A stretch of DNA of 49,070 nucleotides, from the NCBI RefSeq assembly GCF_008015755.1, contig NZ_SSGF01000014.1, forward strand, positions 1-49,070. The letters are read 5' to 3'. Below are positions 34,023 to 43,640 of the stretch, in pieces; the first letter of the stretch is position 1, and the number at the start of each line of letters is the position of its first letter. This DNA comes from Methylophilus sp. GTDB lineage: Bacteria; Pseudomonadota; Gammaproteobacteria; Burkholderiales; Methylophilaceae. The position numbers were made by a program, and so were the translations under genes. Under the pieces are notes generated by a model. That model worked only from the letters and a program-made list of their open reading frames with translations, was not told the DNA's origin and did not search any database.

Positions 34023-36659
34023 ATGAATAACTTTGCAGCCATGTTTGCAAGACGCTCGTTGCGTCTCATCATGACCTCGCTTGGTCGGTTGGTTTCCGCT
34101 TTGCTGCTATGCGCTAGCCTGCCGCTGAGTTCAGCGTCGGCAGAGACGATCACGGTGATTAGCGACGATAACTATCCCCCCTATTTGTTTAAAGACGCCA
34201 ACGGCAATACGGTAGGCATTGTGGCGGATTTCTGGAAATTGTGGGAGCAAAAGACTGGTGTCAAGGTGACCTTGGTGTCAACGGCATGGGAGCAAGCGCA
34301 GCAGCAACTGCTGAGCGGCCATGCTGACGTCATCGAGATGATATTTAAAGATGCGGAGCGCGAGCAGAAGTACGATTTTTCGGCCAGTTATGCTTCGCTG
34401 CCGGTGGGTATTTATGCGCATGAAAGTATCAGCGGCCTGGCGGCGCCTGCTGCGCTGAGCGGATTTACGGTGGGTGTACAAAAGGGCGATGGGTGCATCT
34501 TTAAATTAAAAGAAGCAGGGGTGAAATCGTTTCGCCTCTACAACAATTACGAAGAAATTATTCAGGCCACCTTAAACGGTCAAGTCAAAATCGTCTGCAT
34601 GGACGATTACCCGGCGCATTATTACTTATATCGTTTAAATGCAGATAGCCAGATTTTGCGCGCGTTTACCTTGTATCAAGGGCAGTTTCACCGTGCCGTC
34701 AAAAAAGGCAATGGGCGCATGTTAACCCTGGTAGAGCAAGGCGCCGCGGCCATTAGTCCCGCAGAATTAACTGCGCTAGAATCCAAATGGAAAGGCAGCT
34801 CCTTACAACGTAATGAGTACTCCAAGCAGGTGATGCTGACGCTGGCATTATTGCTGGTGGTTGGCTTAACCTTGCTGTTGCTGATTTTTATGCTGCGGGT
34901 AGCGGTGAAGAGAAAAACGGCCGAAATACAAAGCAAGCGCGCAGAGTTAGAGCTTGAGCGTCTGCGCCTCACAGACATTATTGATGCAACCCGTGCCGGC
35001 ACCTGGGAGTGGGATGTGCAAACAGGCCTCTGCCAATTTAACCAGCGTTGGGCAGAGATCTTGGGCTATACGCTTGATGAACTGGTGCCGCACAATGTAG
35101 AGACTGCAAAACGATTGACACACCCGGATGACTGGCACAGCTCGATGACGCTGGTGTCCCGTCATTTAACGGGGGAAATTGCATTTTATGAGTGTGATAT
35201 CCGCATGCGGCACAAAGCAGGGCATTGGGTGTGGATTGCAGATCGCGGCCGCTTGATTTCACGCACCGACGCTGGTGAGCCGGCGATGATGCGCGGCACA
35301 CATATTGATATTACAGATAAAAAACAGGCCGATGCCGCGATCTGGCGACAGGCCAATTATGACAGCCTGACGCAACTGCCTAATCGACATTACTTTAATC
35401 ATCAATTAAAAGAGGCGATCACCGCCGCCGCGACCACACAGCAGCACTTAACTCTGCTGTTGCTGGACCTGGATCGATTTAAAGAGGTGAATGACAGCCT
35501 GGGCCATCGACATGGCGATGAGTTGTTAATTGAGGTTGGTCGGCGCATTCTGAAGGTTCTCTCTGCTGCGGCGACCGTTGCCCGGTTAGGCGGTGATGAG
35601 TTCGCCATCATTTTGCCAGCAGGTTTGCATGCCGATCTTCAAGGGTTATGCCATCAGTTGATGCAGGAGATTTCTAAAGCGTATATTCTTGGCGGCGAGC
35701 GTGTATTCGTCACGGTGAGCATTGGTATCAGCCAGTATCCTGAAGACGCATTACATGCCGAAGAAATGACTCAGCATGCCGATCTTGCCATGTATGAAGC
35801 CAAGAGTCGCGGACGTAACAGTGCGCGTTTCTTTTCGCTTGCCATCAGGGACGCGCTGTCGCAAAGGCTCAATCTGGCACGTGATTTACGCGTGGCGCTT
35901 GAGAATAGCGAACTGCGTGTTTATTACCAGCCTATCGTCAGCTTGGCGAATGGCAAGATTATCAAGGCAGAAGCCCTGATGCGCTGGCAACATCCTGAGC
36001 GCGGCTTGATTAGCCCCGCTTTGTTTATTCCGGTGGCGGAAGAAACTGGGGATATCATCGCCATGGGCGACTGGATTTTTCTTCAGGCCGCGCAACATGC
36101 CATGCAGTGGCAGACCCTGATGGGCGACGACTTTGCGATCAGCGTCAATAAGTCTCCGGTACAATTTGTCGAGCAGCTCAGTGCCAATAGTGATTGGGTC
36201 AATGCCCTACACAAGATGGGGCTTGAGGGGAAACGCATTGTGGTCGAAATTACCGAAGGCCTGTTGCTTAACCCAGACCCAGTGGTTGAACAGCGCTTGA
36301 TGCAATTGAAGGACATGGGCATTCAGGTGGCTATTGATGACTTTGGCACCGGATATTCTTCGCTTTCCTATCTCAGCAAATTTGACATTGACTACCTCAA
36401 AATTGACCAGTCATTCACGCGTCACCTCAATGTGGGTAATGAGAGTTATGTACTCTGCGAAGCCATTATTGTCATGGCGCACAAACTCGGCTTAAAAGTG
36501 ATTGCCGAGGGCGTAGAGACAGCGCTGCAACGCGACTTACTGATAGACATTCATTGCGATTATGCACAAGGCTTTTTCTACTCGCCGCCGGTGCCTGCTG
36601 AGGCGTTTGAGCAAATGCTGATACAACAATCGCGCGAGGCCGCTGCCACTACCCGCTGA
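34023..36659 (+). CDS. SBP_bac_3-PAS-GGDEF-EAL signalling protein
   Basis: An 878-residue protein. A signal peptide (to about residue 40) precedes a periplasmic amino-acid-type binding domain (about 42-260; ITVISDDNYPPYLFKDANG). One helix (about 270-292), a PAS/PAC domain (about 310-430; WEWDVQTGLCQFNQRW, HIDITDKKQ), GGDEF (about 435-600) and EAL (about 610-865) follow. The GGDEF motif is intact (RLGGDEF), but the I-site position reads SAAA. EAL residues are complete (EALMRW, VNKS, VEITEG, IDDFGTGYSS, LKID, AEGVET, QGFF). It shares architecture with the protein at 25156 plus a PAS domain. Start uncertain: MTSLG (34071) would also give a signal peptide. Confidence 0.9.
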   Translation: MNNFAAMFARRSLRLIMTSLGRLVSALLLCASLPLSSASAETITVISDDNYPPYLFKDANGNTVGIVADFWKLWEQKTGVKVTLVSTAWEQAQQQLLSGHADVIEMIFKDAEREQKYDFSASYASLPVGIYAHESISGLAAPAALSGFTVGVQKGDGCIFKLKEAGVKSFRLYNNYEEIIQATLNGQVKIVCMDDYPAHYYLYRLNADSQILRAFTLYQGQFHRAVKKGNGRMLTLVEQGAAAISPAELTALESKWKGSSLQRNEYSKQVMLTLALLLVVGLTLLLLIFMLRVAVKRKTAEIQSKRAELELERLRLTDIIDATRAGTWEWDVQTGLCQFNQRWAEILGYTLDELVPHNVETAKRLTHPDDWHSSMTLVSRHLTGEIAFYECDIRMRHKAGHWVWIADRGRLISRTDAGEPAMMRGTHIDITDKKQADAAIWRQANYDSLTQLPNRHYFNHQLKEAITAAATTQQHLTLLLLDLDRFKEVNDSLGHRHGDELLIEVGRRILKVLSAAATVARLGGDEFAIILPAGLHADLQGLCHQLMQEISKAYILGGERVFVTVSIGISQYPEDALHAEEMTQHADLAMYEAKSRGRNSARFFSLAIRDALSQRLNLARDLRVALENSELRVYYQPIVSLANGKIIKAEALMRWQHPERGLISPALFIPVAEETGDIIAMGDWIFLQAAQHAMQWQTLMGDDFAISVNKSPVQFVEQLSANSDWVNALHKMGLEGKRIVVEITEGLLLNPDPVVEQRLMQLKDMGIQVAIDDFGTGYSSLSYLSKFDIDYLKIDQSFTRHLNVGNESYVLCEAIIVMAHKLGLKVIAEGVETALQRDLLIDIHCDYAQGFFYSPPVPAEAFEQMLIQQSREAAATTR

Positions 36660-36749
36660 TTCTCCCCGTCGATGCGCCCAAGCGGGCCATCCACTGCCAG
36701 AGGTAAAACTGTTATAAATCAGTTATATCATTATTGAATATTATTTATG

Positions 36750-36774
36750 ATGATAAGTATTTGTCTATGATAAG
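36750..36774 (+). repeat. Direct repeat ATGATAAG upstream of PEP-CTERM gene
   Basis: ATGATAAG occurs at 36750-36757 and 36767-36774, 17 bases apart, just before the start of the choice-of-anchor-A gene. It may be a regulator site. Weak evidence. Confidence 0.3.
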
Positions 36775-36782
36775 GGTGCGCT

Positions 36783-37709
36783 ATGAATTGGATGTGCAAA
36801 AGTACAATCGTCGCAATACTGACGATGCAAAGCATGACGGCCTCAGCCGATGTGCTAGATTTCGGTGTGGCCGGTCAGTTTAATGTGTTTGTATTTAACA
36901 ACTTTACCAGCAGCAATTCTGATGTTGAGGGTGCCGTGGCCGTTGGTGGCAGCTTTAATGCGAGCAGCTACTCTGTCAATGAGCTCAATAAAGCCGTTGC
37001 TGGCAATGCGCTGGTGGTAGCAAACAACCTGAACTTCAACAATGGTAGCGTGAAGAATGGGAATATTGATGTGGGTGGTAGCCGCACGACTTCAAACTTT
37101 GGCTTTACCGGCACTTATACAGATACCGACCCAATCAATTTCGCCAATGAGCGCACCTATCTGCAAAACCTGTCTACCAGCCTCAACGCCCTGGCGAATA
37201 CCGGCACAGCGACTTATAACTATAGCGGCTTGCAATTGACTGCGAGCAACAATAGCAGCGCGCAGATTTTTGATATTGATGGCAGTTTGTTTAACTCTAG
37301 AAATAACACCACATTCAGTGGCTTTTCAAACGGCCAGACCATTATTCTGAATATTTCTGGCAATGGCCTGACTTTTAATGGCGGCACTGGCACTAACTTT
37401 AGTCAGTATGGTTTCAATGTGGTGTATAACTTTTACGAAGCCACCGCCTTGACGACCGGCTCTGGTGCGACGGGTACAATTCTGGCACCGTTGGCAGATA
37501 TTACCGGTGGTTATGCAGCCATTAACGGTAACGTGATTGCGAATAGCTGGAACACCAATACCCAGGTCAATGTGACTGGCATGTTTAAGCCAACAGACAT
37601 TACTGGCTTGGTGGTTACCCCAGTGCCAGAGCCAGAAACCTATGGCATGTTGCTGGCTGGTTTGGCGTTTGTGGGTGTGTTGGCGCGCAGACGCAAATTT
37701 CTCGCTTAA
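36783..37709 (+). CDS. Choice-of-anchor-A PEP-CTERM protein
   Basis: A 308-residue secreted protein. A signal peptide (to about residue 22) is followed by the choice-of-anchor A domain (TIGR04215-like: FNVFVFNNFTSSNSDVEGAVAVGGSFN, then GTILAPLADITG and NGNVIANSW). The C-terminus is a PEP-CTERM tail: VPEPETYGMLLAGLAFVG, then LARRRKFLA. Related domains occur in adhesin-like surface proteins. The tail means it should be a substrate of an exosortase, though none lies in this window. It is the second PEP-CTERM protein here, the first being the IS-truncated gene at 128. A bidirectional terminator follows. Confidence 0.9.
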   Translation: MNWMCKSTIVAILTMQSMTASADVLDFGVAGQFNVFVFNNFTSSNSDVEGAVAVGGSFNASSYSVNELNKAVAGNALVVANNLNFNNGSVKNGNIDVGGSRTTSNFGFTGTYTDTDPINFANERTYLQNLSTSLNALANTGTATYNYSGLQLTASNNSSAQIFDIDGSLFNSRNNTTFSGFSNGQTIILNISGNGLTFNGGTGTNFSQYGFNVVYNFYEATALTTGSGATGTILAPLADITGGYAAINGNVIANSWNTNTQVNVTGMFKPTDITGLVVTPVPEPETYGMLLAGLAFVGVLARRRKFLA

Positions 37710-37727
37710 TCTCTGCGCCCGCCATAA

Positions 37728-37759
37728 AAAAAGACTCAAGCATATGCTTGAGTCTTTTT
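37728..37759. terminator. Bidirectional Rho-independent terminator
   Basis: A continuous palindrome of AAAAAGACTCAAGCA and TATGCTTGAGTCTTTTT gives a stem of about 15 bp with A and T tracts at both ends. It serves the convergent PEP-CTERM and porin genes. Confidence 0.9.
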
Positions 37760-37774
37760 GTTTTAACGCCTGCT

Positions 37775-39238
37775 TTAGAACTTCATACGTAAACCGGCGC
37801 CATAGCTGGTCACGTTAGTATAGTTTGAAGCGCTTGGGTATTTGTCACCTGAAAAATGGTTGGTGGTATAAGCCAGGTAAGTATCAAAGCGCTTGTTCAG
37901 CTTATAGTCCACCATCGCCGTCCAGGTATCAATCTTGCCCTGTGAGTTGGTTGAAACGGTTGGGCCGTCAATGGCATCTGCCTTGGTCAGGTAGTAACCG
38001 ATAGAGGTGGTCAGGCCAGCCAGAGCTGGCACACGCTGCGCAAAGTCAAAGTTGGCACCCAGGTAATACACATAGTTATCCTGTTTGAAGCCTGGTTTTA
38101 AAGCCGAGGTTGCCACGCCGCCAAACACGGTTTGATCGTAGATCGAGTGGTAATCAATCGAACGTGAGGAGGAAGGTTGTAACTGGTACCACTCCATGCC
38201 GCCGATGATTTTCAGGTCTTTGGTCGGCATCCATCTACCGGTGAGCAAGACCGCTTGCGTGTTATACAGAGAGACCGCAATGGTGTCATTGGCCAAAGGA
38301 TTACCCGGCGCCGCCGTGCCTGACTTCACTGAGTCAAAAAATCTGTCATAAGCCAATTGCACGCCGAATGAACTGCTTTCGTAGCCCAATTGCGTGGTGT
38401 AGCCATTGCCGTGCGAAGTCCCCGCAGAGTTACCAAACTGGTTGATCACGGCATAGTTGATTTTGTCGTGGCTCTCTAACTCGTAAGTATTCCCGTACTT
38501 AAGTGAGTTTTTCATGCGTGAGTTTTCAGACACGCCACCACCACCGCCTACGGTGCCGCTTTCACCCAAGGGTGAAAAGCTGTCTGCCTTGCCGTTAGGG
38601 TCATAAGTGACGGTGATTTCAAAGAACGGGTTGTATTGCGTACCGTAGGTCAACTTACCCCATGAGCCACCATCAATCCCTGCCCAGGCCTAGCGGGTAA
38701 ACAATTCACCGTTCATGGACGAGTTGGCGCTGACGCTGGAGTTAGCATTGGTGCCGGAGTTATCCGCCAGCGTTTGTGCCGCATCATGCAAGCGCATGTC
38801 CAGCGTATTAAAGCCCGCTTCAAATTGGTAGATAAATTTAAAGTCATGATCCCACGCTTGCAGCTTGGCCACTTCGCCTTTGAAGCCCAGACGTGAACCT
38901 TGCCAGCCGCCATTGACCCAGTTGGTTCTAGAGGTGGTTCTGGCTGTTTTTTTGGCGCCAGAGTAAGGATAAAAGTTATTCGCTAACTCATAGTTCTCTG
39001 GCAAAGAGTGGTTGATATGCGTCAGGCCAATATCCACCAAACCATACACCTGGAAGTAAGAAGGATGATCACCCAGGTCAAAATTGATACGAAAAGGGTT
39101 GTCGTCATTCATAAAACGCGACACCAAAGAAGGAGATTCTTGTGAACTCGTGGTGGTGGATTGGTCAGCCTGGGCGGCGAATGCCTGGCTAATCGCCAGT
39201 GGTAATAATGCCAGTTTGAAAAAGTGCGCTATGTTCAT
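37775..39238 (-). pseudogene. Porin gene with in-frame amber codon
   Basis: One continuous reading frame of 488 codons reads as a Gram-negative porin. It has a signal peptide (MNIAHFFKLALLPLAISQAFAA), FQVYGLVDIGLTHI, RLGFKGEV, and, at the end, YGAGLRMKF with terminal Phe. It is broken by a single TAG at 38690-38692. The context is GELFTR-stop-AWAGIDGGSWGKLTYG; in related porins this site is usually Gln (RQAYVGL), so CAG to TAG is the simplest history. The frame is otherwise intact, with no frameshift. Without suppression the first 182 residues would be made and degraded. Read-through cannot be excluded. AGGA precedes the ATG. It could instead be a sequencing error. Confidence 0.8.
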
Positions 39239-39373
39239 CTTCTATCCTAAAAAGCGGTGTGTCGGTGTGTTTCAAGACAGGCATTTTCAAGGCGTTAGAT
39301 GAAGATTAAATGACAAGCGGCTTACACGAAACTTACACGCTGAAATATGTGCCGATAGCAGTTCAGGTAAATC

Positions 39374-39401
39374 AGCCGTGATGCAATAAGCTATCACGGC
39401 T
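39374..39401. terminator. Hairpin downstream of the FadL gene
   Basis: AGCCGTGAT at 39374-39382 pairs with ATCACGGCT at 39393-39401, 9 bp perfect, 10-base loop. It follows the FadL-type gene on the minus strand but lacks a T tract. Confidence 0.5.
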
Positions 39402-39430
39402 GGCGCCTGCTTTTTTAAGCCTGGCGCGGC

Positions 39431-40702
39431 TTAGAACTGGTGTGTGAATTGCATGCTGAGGATATCGGCACTACCATCATATTTGCCATCAACGAGCCCT
39501 CTACTTGGCACCAGTGCGGTTTGATCATCATGAATTCTGGCATCTTTGATAAAAAGATGCGCATAGCCGACATCGAAGGTAGTCTGCGGACTATATTGCC
39601 AGCTGGCGCCAAATGATAGCCAGATGCGGTCATTGCCAGGGATACGCGGGGTTCTATGATTGTTATCGATGGCTTCTTCATCGTAGGCGACGCCTGTACG
39701 CAATTTGAGGCGGTCTGTGTAACGATAGTTAGCACCGATTGAATAGCGTAAGGTGTTGTTCCAGTGTTCTTGTGTGGTGCCGATGATGGAGTTGGTGCCA
39801 TTGTCGCGCACAATGCTGAGCGACTTAAACTGGCTCCAGCGCGTCCAGGTCACGTCGGCCAGTAAGTCCCAGCGATCATCTAAACGACTAAAGCTACTGA
39901 AGGATAGTGTTTCTGGCAGCGTCAGGTCCGCGGTGATGTCGGTGTTCAATGTCCTGCCTGGAATACCGTTTAAGCCAGTAAAGGGTGAGCGCGCATCGCC
40001 TTTTAAATGCTGTTCCACTTTTGAGCGAAATGCCAGGCCTAGCCTGGTGTCTGGCGTGACTTGATAAATGGCGCCTAAGTTGTAACCAAAGCCCCAGTCT
40101 TTGCCTTTATTGTTGATTGAGGATTCAGCCGCGCCTAGATTAACTGCGCTGGTGAGTTCGGCCTGTGCCCACATGGCCGAGACACCAAAGCCAAGCGACC
40201 ATTGATCATTGAGTTTCCAGGCCAGGGATGGGTTGATATTGACGGTTTTGAGTTCTGATTTGATCGCCTGAAAACGGCCTGACCAGTTCTTATCATATTC
40301 CGTTTTCAGACCGAAAGGGGTGCCTATGCCAAGCCCCACTTTGAGCTGGTCGCTGATATCTTGTTTGTAGTAAAAATTAGGGATGGCCGCCAGGCTGCCA
40401 ATCTCCCCGCCTTCATTACCAAAGGGGCGAGACCCCGCAGGCTGACTGTTTCTGTTATCAAAGTCACCATTGGTTTTAATCAAATGCAACGCGCCAACGA
40501 TTTGGCGGCCTTCAAGATAAGTCATCCCAGCCGGGTTAAAAAAGATGGTGCTGGCGTCTTCTGCCACAGCAGAGGCCCCGGCATACGCGTTGCCCAGGCC
40601 GCTGGCACCTTGCTCAAACAACGCGAAGCCTGCAGCATGGCTTTGTAACTGGTAGCTAGAAAATAACAGGCTGATCAAAAGCCGTGTTGATGAATAACGC
40701 AT
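39431..40702 (-). CDS. OmpP1/FadL/TodX-family outer-membrane channel
   Basis: A 423-residue protein with a signal peptide (cleavage near HAA) and the FadL N-terminus: GFALFEQGASGLGNAYAG, then AEDASTIFFNPAGMTYL, the hatch-like segment of this family. The barrel ends in SMQFTHQF with terminal Phe. FadL homologues take up long-chain fatty acids or hydrophobic and aromatic compounds across the outer membrane; the ligand is not predictable in a methylotroph. It is separated from the porin gene by 190 bases and a hairpin, so it has its own transcript. Confidence 0.9.
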   Translation of the reverse strand: MRYSSTRLLISLLFSSYQLQSHAAGFALFEQGASGLGNAYAGASAVAEDASTIFFNPAGMTYLEGRQIVGALHLIKTNGDFDNRNSQPAGSRPFGNEGGEIGSLAAIPNFYYKQDISDQLKVGLGIGTPFGLKTEYDKNWSGRFQAIKSELKTVNINPSLAWKLNDQWSLGFGVSAMWAQAELTSAVNLGAAESSINNKGKDWGFGYNLGAIYQVTPDTRLGLAFRSKVEQHLKGDARSPFTGLNGIPGRTLNTDITADLTLPETLSFSSFSRLDDRWDLLADVTWTRWSQFKSLSIVRDNGTNSIIGTTQEHWNNTLRYSIGANYRYTDRLKLRTGVAYDEEAIDNNHRTPRIPGNDRIWLSFGASWQYSPQTTFDVGYAHLFIKDARIHDDQTALVPSRGLVDGKYDGSADILSMQFTHQF

Positions 40703-40783
40703 GTGACGCCCCCTGGCTGAAATATGATGATTTGTAATTGTTGTTTGTGAGCTATTGTAAATATATTTTAACGTAAGTAGCCT

Positions 40784-42862
40784 TTATCCTGCATCAAGAT
40801 TAGCAATTTTGCGGAAATTAGCCGGAATGCTTTCTGGAAACTCGGCCATAAATGCGGTTGTCTGGCTGGCAGACAAGGCGGCACTGAATAAATAACCTTG
40901 TACATGGTGGCAGAGCTTATATTGCAGATATTCAAACTGAATGGCACTTTCTACGCCCTCTGCAACCACTTTCAAATTGAGGCTGACGGCCAATGCCACC
41001 AGAGCATCGACAATGGCAATATCGACCTTGTCTTGCGGGATGCCTGCGGTAAACTGCTTGTCAATTTTGAGGATATCGACCGGCAATTGCTTGAGGTAAT
41101 TCATCGACGAATGACCAATGCCAAAATCGTCGATGGCAATGCCTATGCCCAATTGTTTGAGTGAATACAGAATTTGTTTGGCCGCCTCGATGTTGCGCAT
41201 GACCATGGATTCTGTGATTTCCAGATTGAGCGTCCGTGGCGACACGCGGTAGAAGTCGAGTGCGTGACGGATGGTATCTGACAAACTGTCATCATCGAGT
41301 TGGCGTGATGAAATATTGACGTTCATGAACAGGTCGCGGTCGAACATTTCCTGCCACATTGCCAATTGTTTGAGCGATTGGTGAATCACCCAGGCGCCAA
41401 TGCTGATGATGAGTCCGGAGCCTTCGGCCAGGTGGATAAACTGGTCCGGTGTCAGCAAGCCTTTGGTCGGATGACGCCATCTGAGCAGGGCTTCAAAACC
41501 GATGGTTTTCAACAGCTGGGTATGGATGATCGGCTGGTAATAGAGCTCCAGCTCCTGGTTTTGTTGGGCAAAATGCAGCTCTTCACGTAGGTTGCGTAGC
41601 TCCGAGGTGGTGGCTTCATCATATTCACTATAAAACCTGAAGGTATTGCGCCCGGCATCTTTGGCTTGATACAGCGCCACATCTGCGTTTTTCATCACCT
41701 CGGTTTTGGAGTCAAAGCCTGGCCGCAATAGCGCAATACCAATGCTGACGCCAATATGAATCTCATGATCATCGACGATAAACTGCGCAGAAATGGTTTG
41801 GATAATCCGTTTACAGACCTGCTCAATCAGCGCACGGCCAGGTGCATCTAGCAAAATCGCAAACTCATCGCCGCCAAGGCGGAAAATCGCATCTTCTTGC
41901 GACATATTGCCGCGCAGCCTGTGCGCGACTTGCAGCAGCAATTTGTCGCCGGTGTTATGGCCAAAGGCGTCGTTCACGATTTTAAAACGATCCAGGTCGA
42001 GTAACAGCAAGTAAATATGTTTGCGGTCATCGGGCGCAGCGGTGATTTTGCGCGTGATTGCTTCCTCGAAGGCGTGGCGATTGAGTAACTGGGTATTTTT
42101 ATCGTAGTGCGCTAAAAACTGCAGTTTTTCTTCAATCACTTTGCGATGCTCAAGCTCTGCTTGCAACTGCGCATCCCGCTGGCGAATACTTTCCAGCATG
42201 TTGTTAATATCATGGCTCAACAGGCCGATTTCATCGGCGCTGGTGACATTGATACGCTGGTCGTAATGATGATTACGTGTGATTTTGCTCACAAAACTGT
42301 GCAGCGCGTGGATAGGGTCCACAATATTGCGGTTCAGGCGCCACATGATGAGGCAGCCAACCAGGGCTGCGGCTAGCACCGCAATGGCATTCGACCAGGC
42401 AAAGCCGATTAACACATCAACGATCTGATCTTGCTTGATGGTAGCGTGCAAGCTGCCGACTGTTTTTTCATTGACCACAATCGGCGTGGTGACTTCCATG
42501 TCGCTAAAGTAAGGATATAGCCACTGCCAGGCCGCCGGGTTTTTGGGGTGTTGCGGATGCAGGCTTTGCAGTGGGTGCTGTTGCGGGTTAAGAATCACCA
42601 CGCTGCGGATATTCTGGTTGTCGGTGAGTGGCTCCAGGGTCTTGGCGGCAGAACTGACCTCGCCAAACATCACGGCAGGGCCAACAGAATTAGCCACCAC
42701 GTTCATTTGTACCAGGATGTCGCGAACGAGATGGGAGCGCAGGCTGTGGTAGTGGCTACCGAAGGCAAACACAATAAAGACCAGCAACATACTCAAGGTC
42801 ATCACCAGTTCGGTGAGCAGCAGTTTGTGTGCAATTTTGAGGTGAGGTAGCAGTCTTAACAT
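40784..42862 (-). CDS. YfiN-like CHASE8-HAMP-GGDEF-EAL protein
   Basis: A 692-residue protein. Helix 1 (about 14-34), a periplasmic CHASE8-like domain (about 38-150; VANSVGPAVMFGEVSSAAKTL), helix 2 (about 155-175), HAMP (about 175-230), GGDEF (about 255-415) and EAL (about 425-680). GGDEF is intact (RLGGDEF) but the I-site position reads SQED. EAL residues are complete (EALLRW, VNIS, LEITES, IDDFGIGHSS, LKID, AEGVES, QGYLFSA). It is preceded, 6 bases apart, by a YfiR-family gene. In the known YfiBNR system YfiR holds the cyclase YfiN off; here the YfiN-like partner carries an EAL domain as well. No YfiB is present in the window. Confidence 0.88.
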   Translation of the reverse strand: MLRLLPHLKIAHKLLLTELVMTLSMLLVFIVFAFGSHYHSLRSHLVRDILVQMNVVANSVGPAVMFGEVSSAAKTLEPLTDNQNIRSVVILNPQQHPLQSLHPQHPKNPAAWQWLYPYFSDMEVTTPIVVNEKTVGSLHATIKQDQIVDVLIGFAWSNAIAVLAAALVGCLIMWRLNRNIVDPIHALHSFVSKITRNHHYDQRINVTSADEIGLLSHDINNMLESIRQRDAQLQAELEHRKVIEEKLQFLAHYDKNTQLLNRHAFEEAITRKITAAPDDRKHIYLLLLDLDRFKIVNDAFGHNTGDKLLLQVAHRLRGNMSQEDAIFRLGGDEFAILLDAPGRALIEQVCKRIIQTISAQFIVDDHEIHIGVSIGIALLRPGFDSKTEVMKNADVALYQAKDAGRNTFRFYSEYDEATTSELRNLREELHFAQQNQELELYYQPIIHTQLLKTIGFEALLRWRHPTKGLLTPDQFIHLAEGSGLIISIGAWVIHQSLKQLAMWQEMFDRDLFMNVNISSRQLDDDSLSDTIRHALDFYRVSPRTLNLEITESMVMRNIEAAKQILYSLKQLGIGIAIDDFGIGHSSMNYLKQLPVDILKIDKQFTAGIPQDKVDIAIVDALVALAVSLNLKVVAEGVESAIQFEYLQYKLCHHVQGYLFSAALSASQTTAFMAEFPESIPANFRKIANLDAG

Positions 42863-42868
42863 ACAGGA

Positions 42869-43396
42869 TTAATTAATGATATTGGTTGCCAGTTTTATCA
42901 GCCGGGTGTCAAACACAATGCCAGCTTGTTTCGCCGAGCTCAGGTTTAAGGCAAACTGATAGTGTTTGTCTTGTTCACTGATTTCTACATGACCGTATTC
43001 AGAAAATTTATTACCGTTGTATACAACGGTCAAGACAGACTCTTTCTGAATGATTTGTTGTAATTCTAGCGGCTTTTGCGTGCTGTAGTCTTGAATATAT
43101 AACAGATTGCAGCGCTTGACGTCAGCTGGGGCTTTAACTGTGACTAAAAAGATCTGCAAGTTTTGTAGTTTTTGCGATTCTAGCGCGGTCGCCTTTAAGT
43201 GGCCGATATCTTCTTCAAAGGCACAAATTGCATAGGTGTCTTGTGTCTGGCGGTTGGGCATCTGGCTGAGCAGGGCCAGGTTAAACAGCAGCTCACTTTT
43301 GGTTTCGCGCGTTTGCTCGGGGCCGGCCTGGCAGAGCCCGGTGATGCTGAGGCCAAGCAGGGGCAGTATTAAACATGTCCGGCGCACTGCAGTCAT
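42869..43396 (-). CDS. yfiR: YfiR-family (DUF4154) periplasmic regulator
   Basis: A 175-residue protein with a signal peptide (cleavage near CQA) and the DUF4154 pattern: ELLFNLALLSQMPNRQ-type start, CAFEEDIGHLKA, and CNLLYIQDYSTQKPLELQQI, ending with QFALNLSSAKQAGIVFDTRLIKLA. The conserved pairs of Cys that stabilise YfiR are partly visible (CAFEED, RCNLLY). In Pseudomonas YfiR binds the periplasmic part of YfiN and represses it until reduced or released by YfiB. The stop lies 6 bases before the YfiN-like ATG, so the two are coupled. The gene symbol is by family. Confidence 0.85.
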   Translation of the reverse strand: MTAVRRTCLILPLLGLSITGLCQAGPEQTRETKSELLFNLALLSQMPNRQTQDTYAICAFEEDIGHLKATALESQKLQNLQIFLVTVKAPADVKRCNLLYIQDYSTQKPLELQQIIQKESVLTVVYNGNKFSEYGHVEISEQDKHYQFALNLSSAKQAGIVFDTRLIKLATNIIN

Positions 43397-43411
43397 ATGA
43401 GTCCGACTCCG

Positions 43412-43543
43412 TCAGGGTTGGTTGGGGTGACGCAATATGAGGCAAGCTGCAATGTGATGGGCCTGGATGGTGACTGCACGGATAGCTTGTCTAGGCCGTC
43501 GCAAAAAGCGCCATTCCTCATCAGTCATCATACCTTGCGCCAT
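43412..43543 (-). pseudogene. IS5-like transposase remnant
   Basis: A 43-codon frame starts MAQGMMTDEEWRFL, which matches the usual N-terminus of IS5/IS4-type transposases (MTDEEW...). The homology stops after 14 residues and the rest (RRPRQAIRAV...) is unlike a transposase. No inverted repeats were recognised. Best read as the leftover of an insertion in the 243-base gap between the YfiR and TPR genes. Confidence 0.35.
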
Positions 43544-43640
43544 GCAATCTAGAATCAGCAATTTTGATAAATTCTGTATCAGTTTGATAAGCCCATGATG
43601 CTGTTTGGAGGCGGCTTAAATGGCAGCCGCTTGTCTAGGC

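Noticed and set aside
38690-38692. Pyrrolysine encoded by TAG in the porin gene
   Set aside because: Pyrrolysine is known mainly in methylamine methyltransferases of archaea and a few anaerobes, and a porin at a Gln site is an unlikely place.
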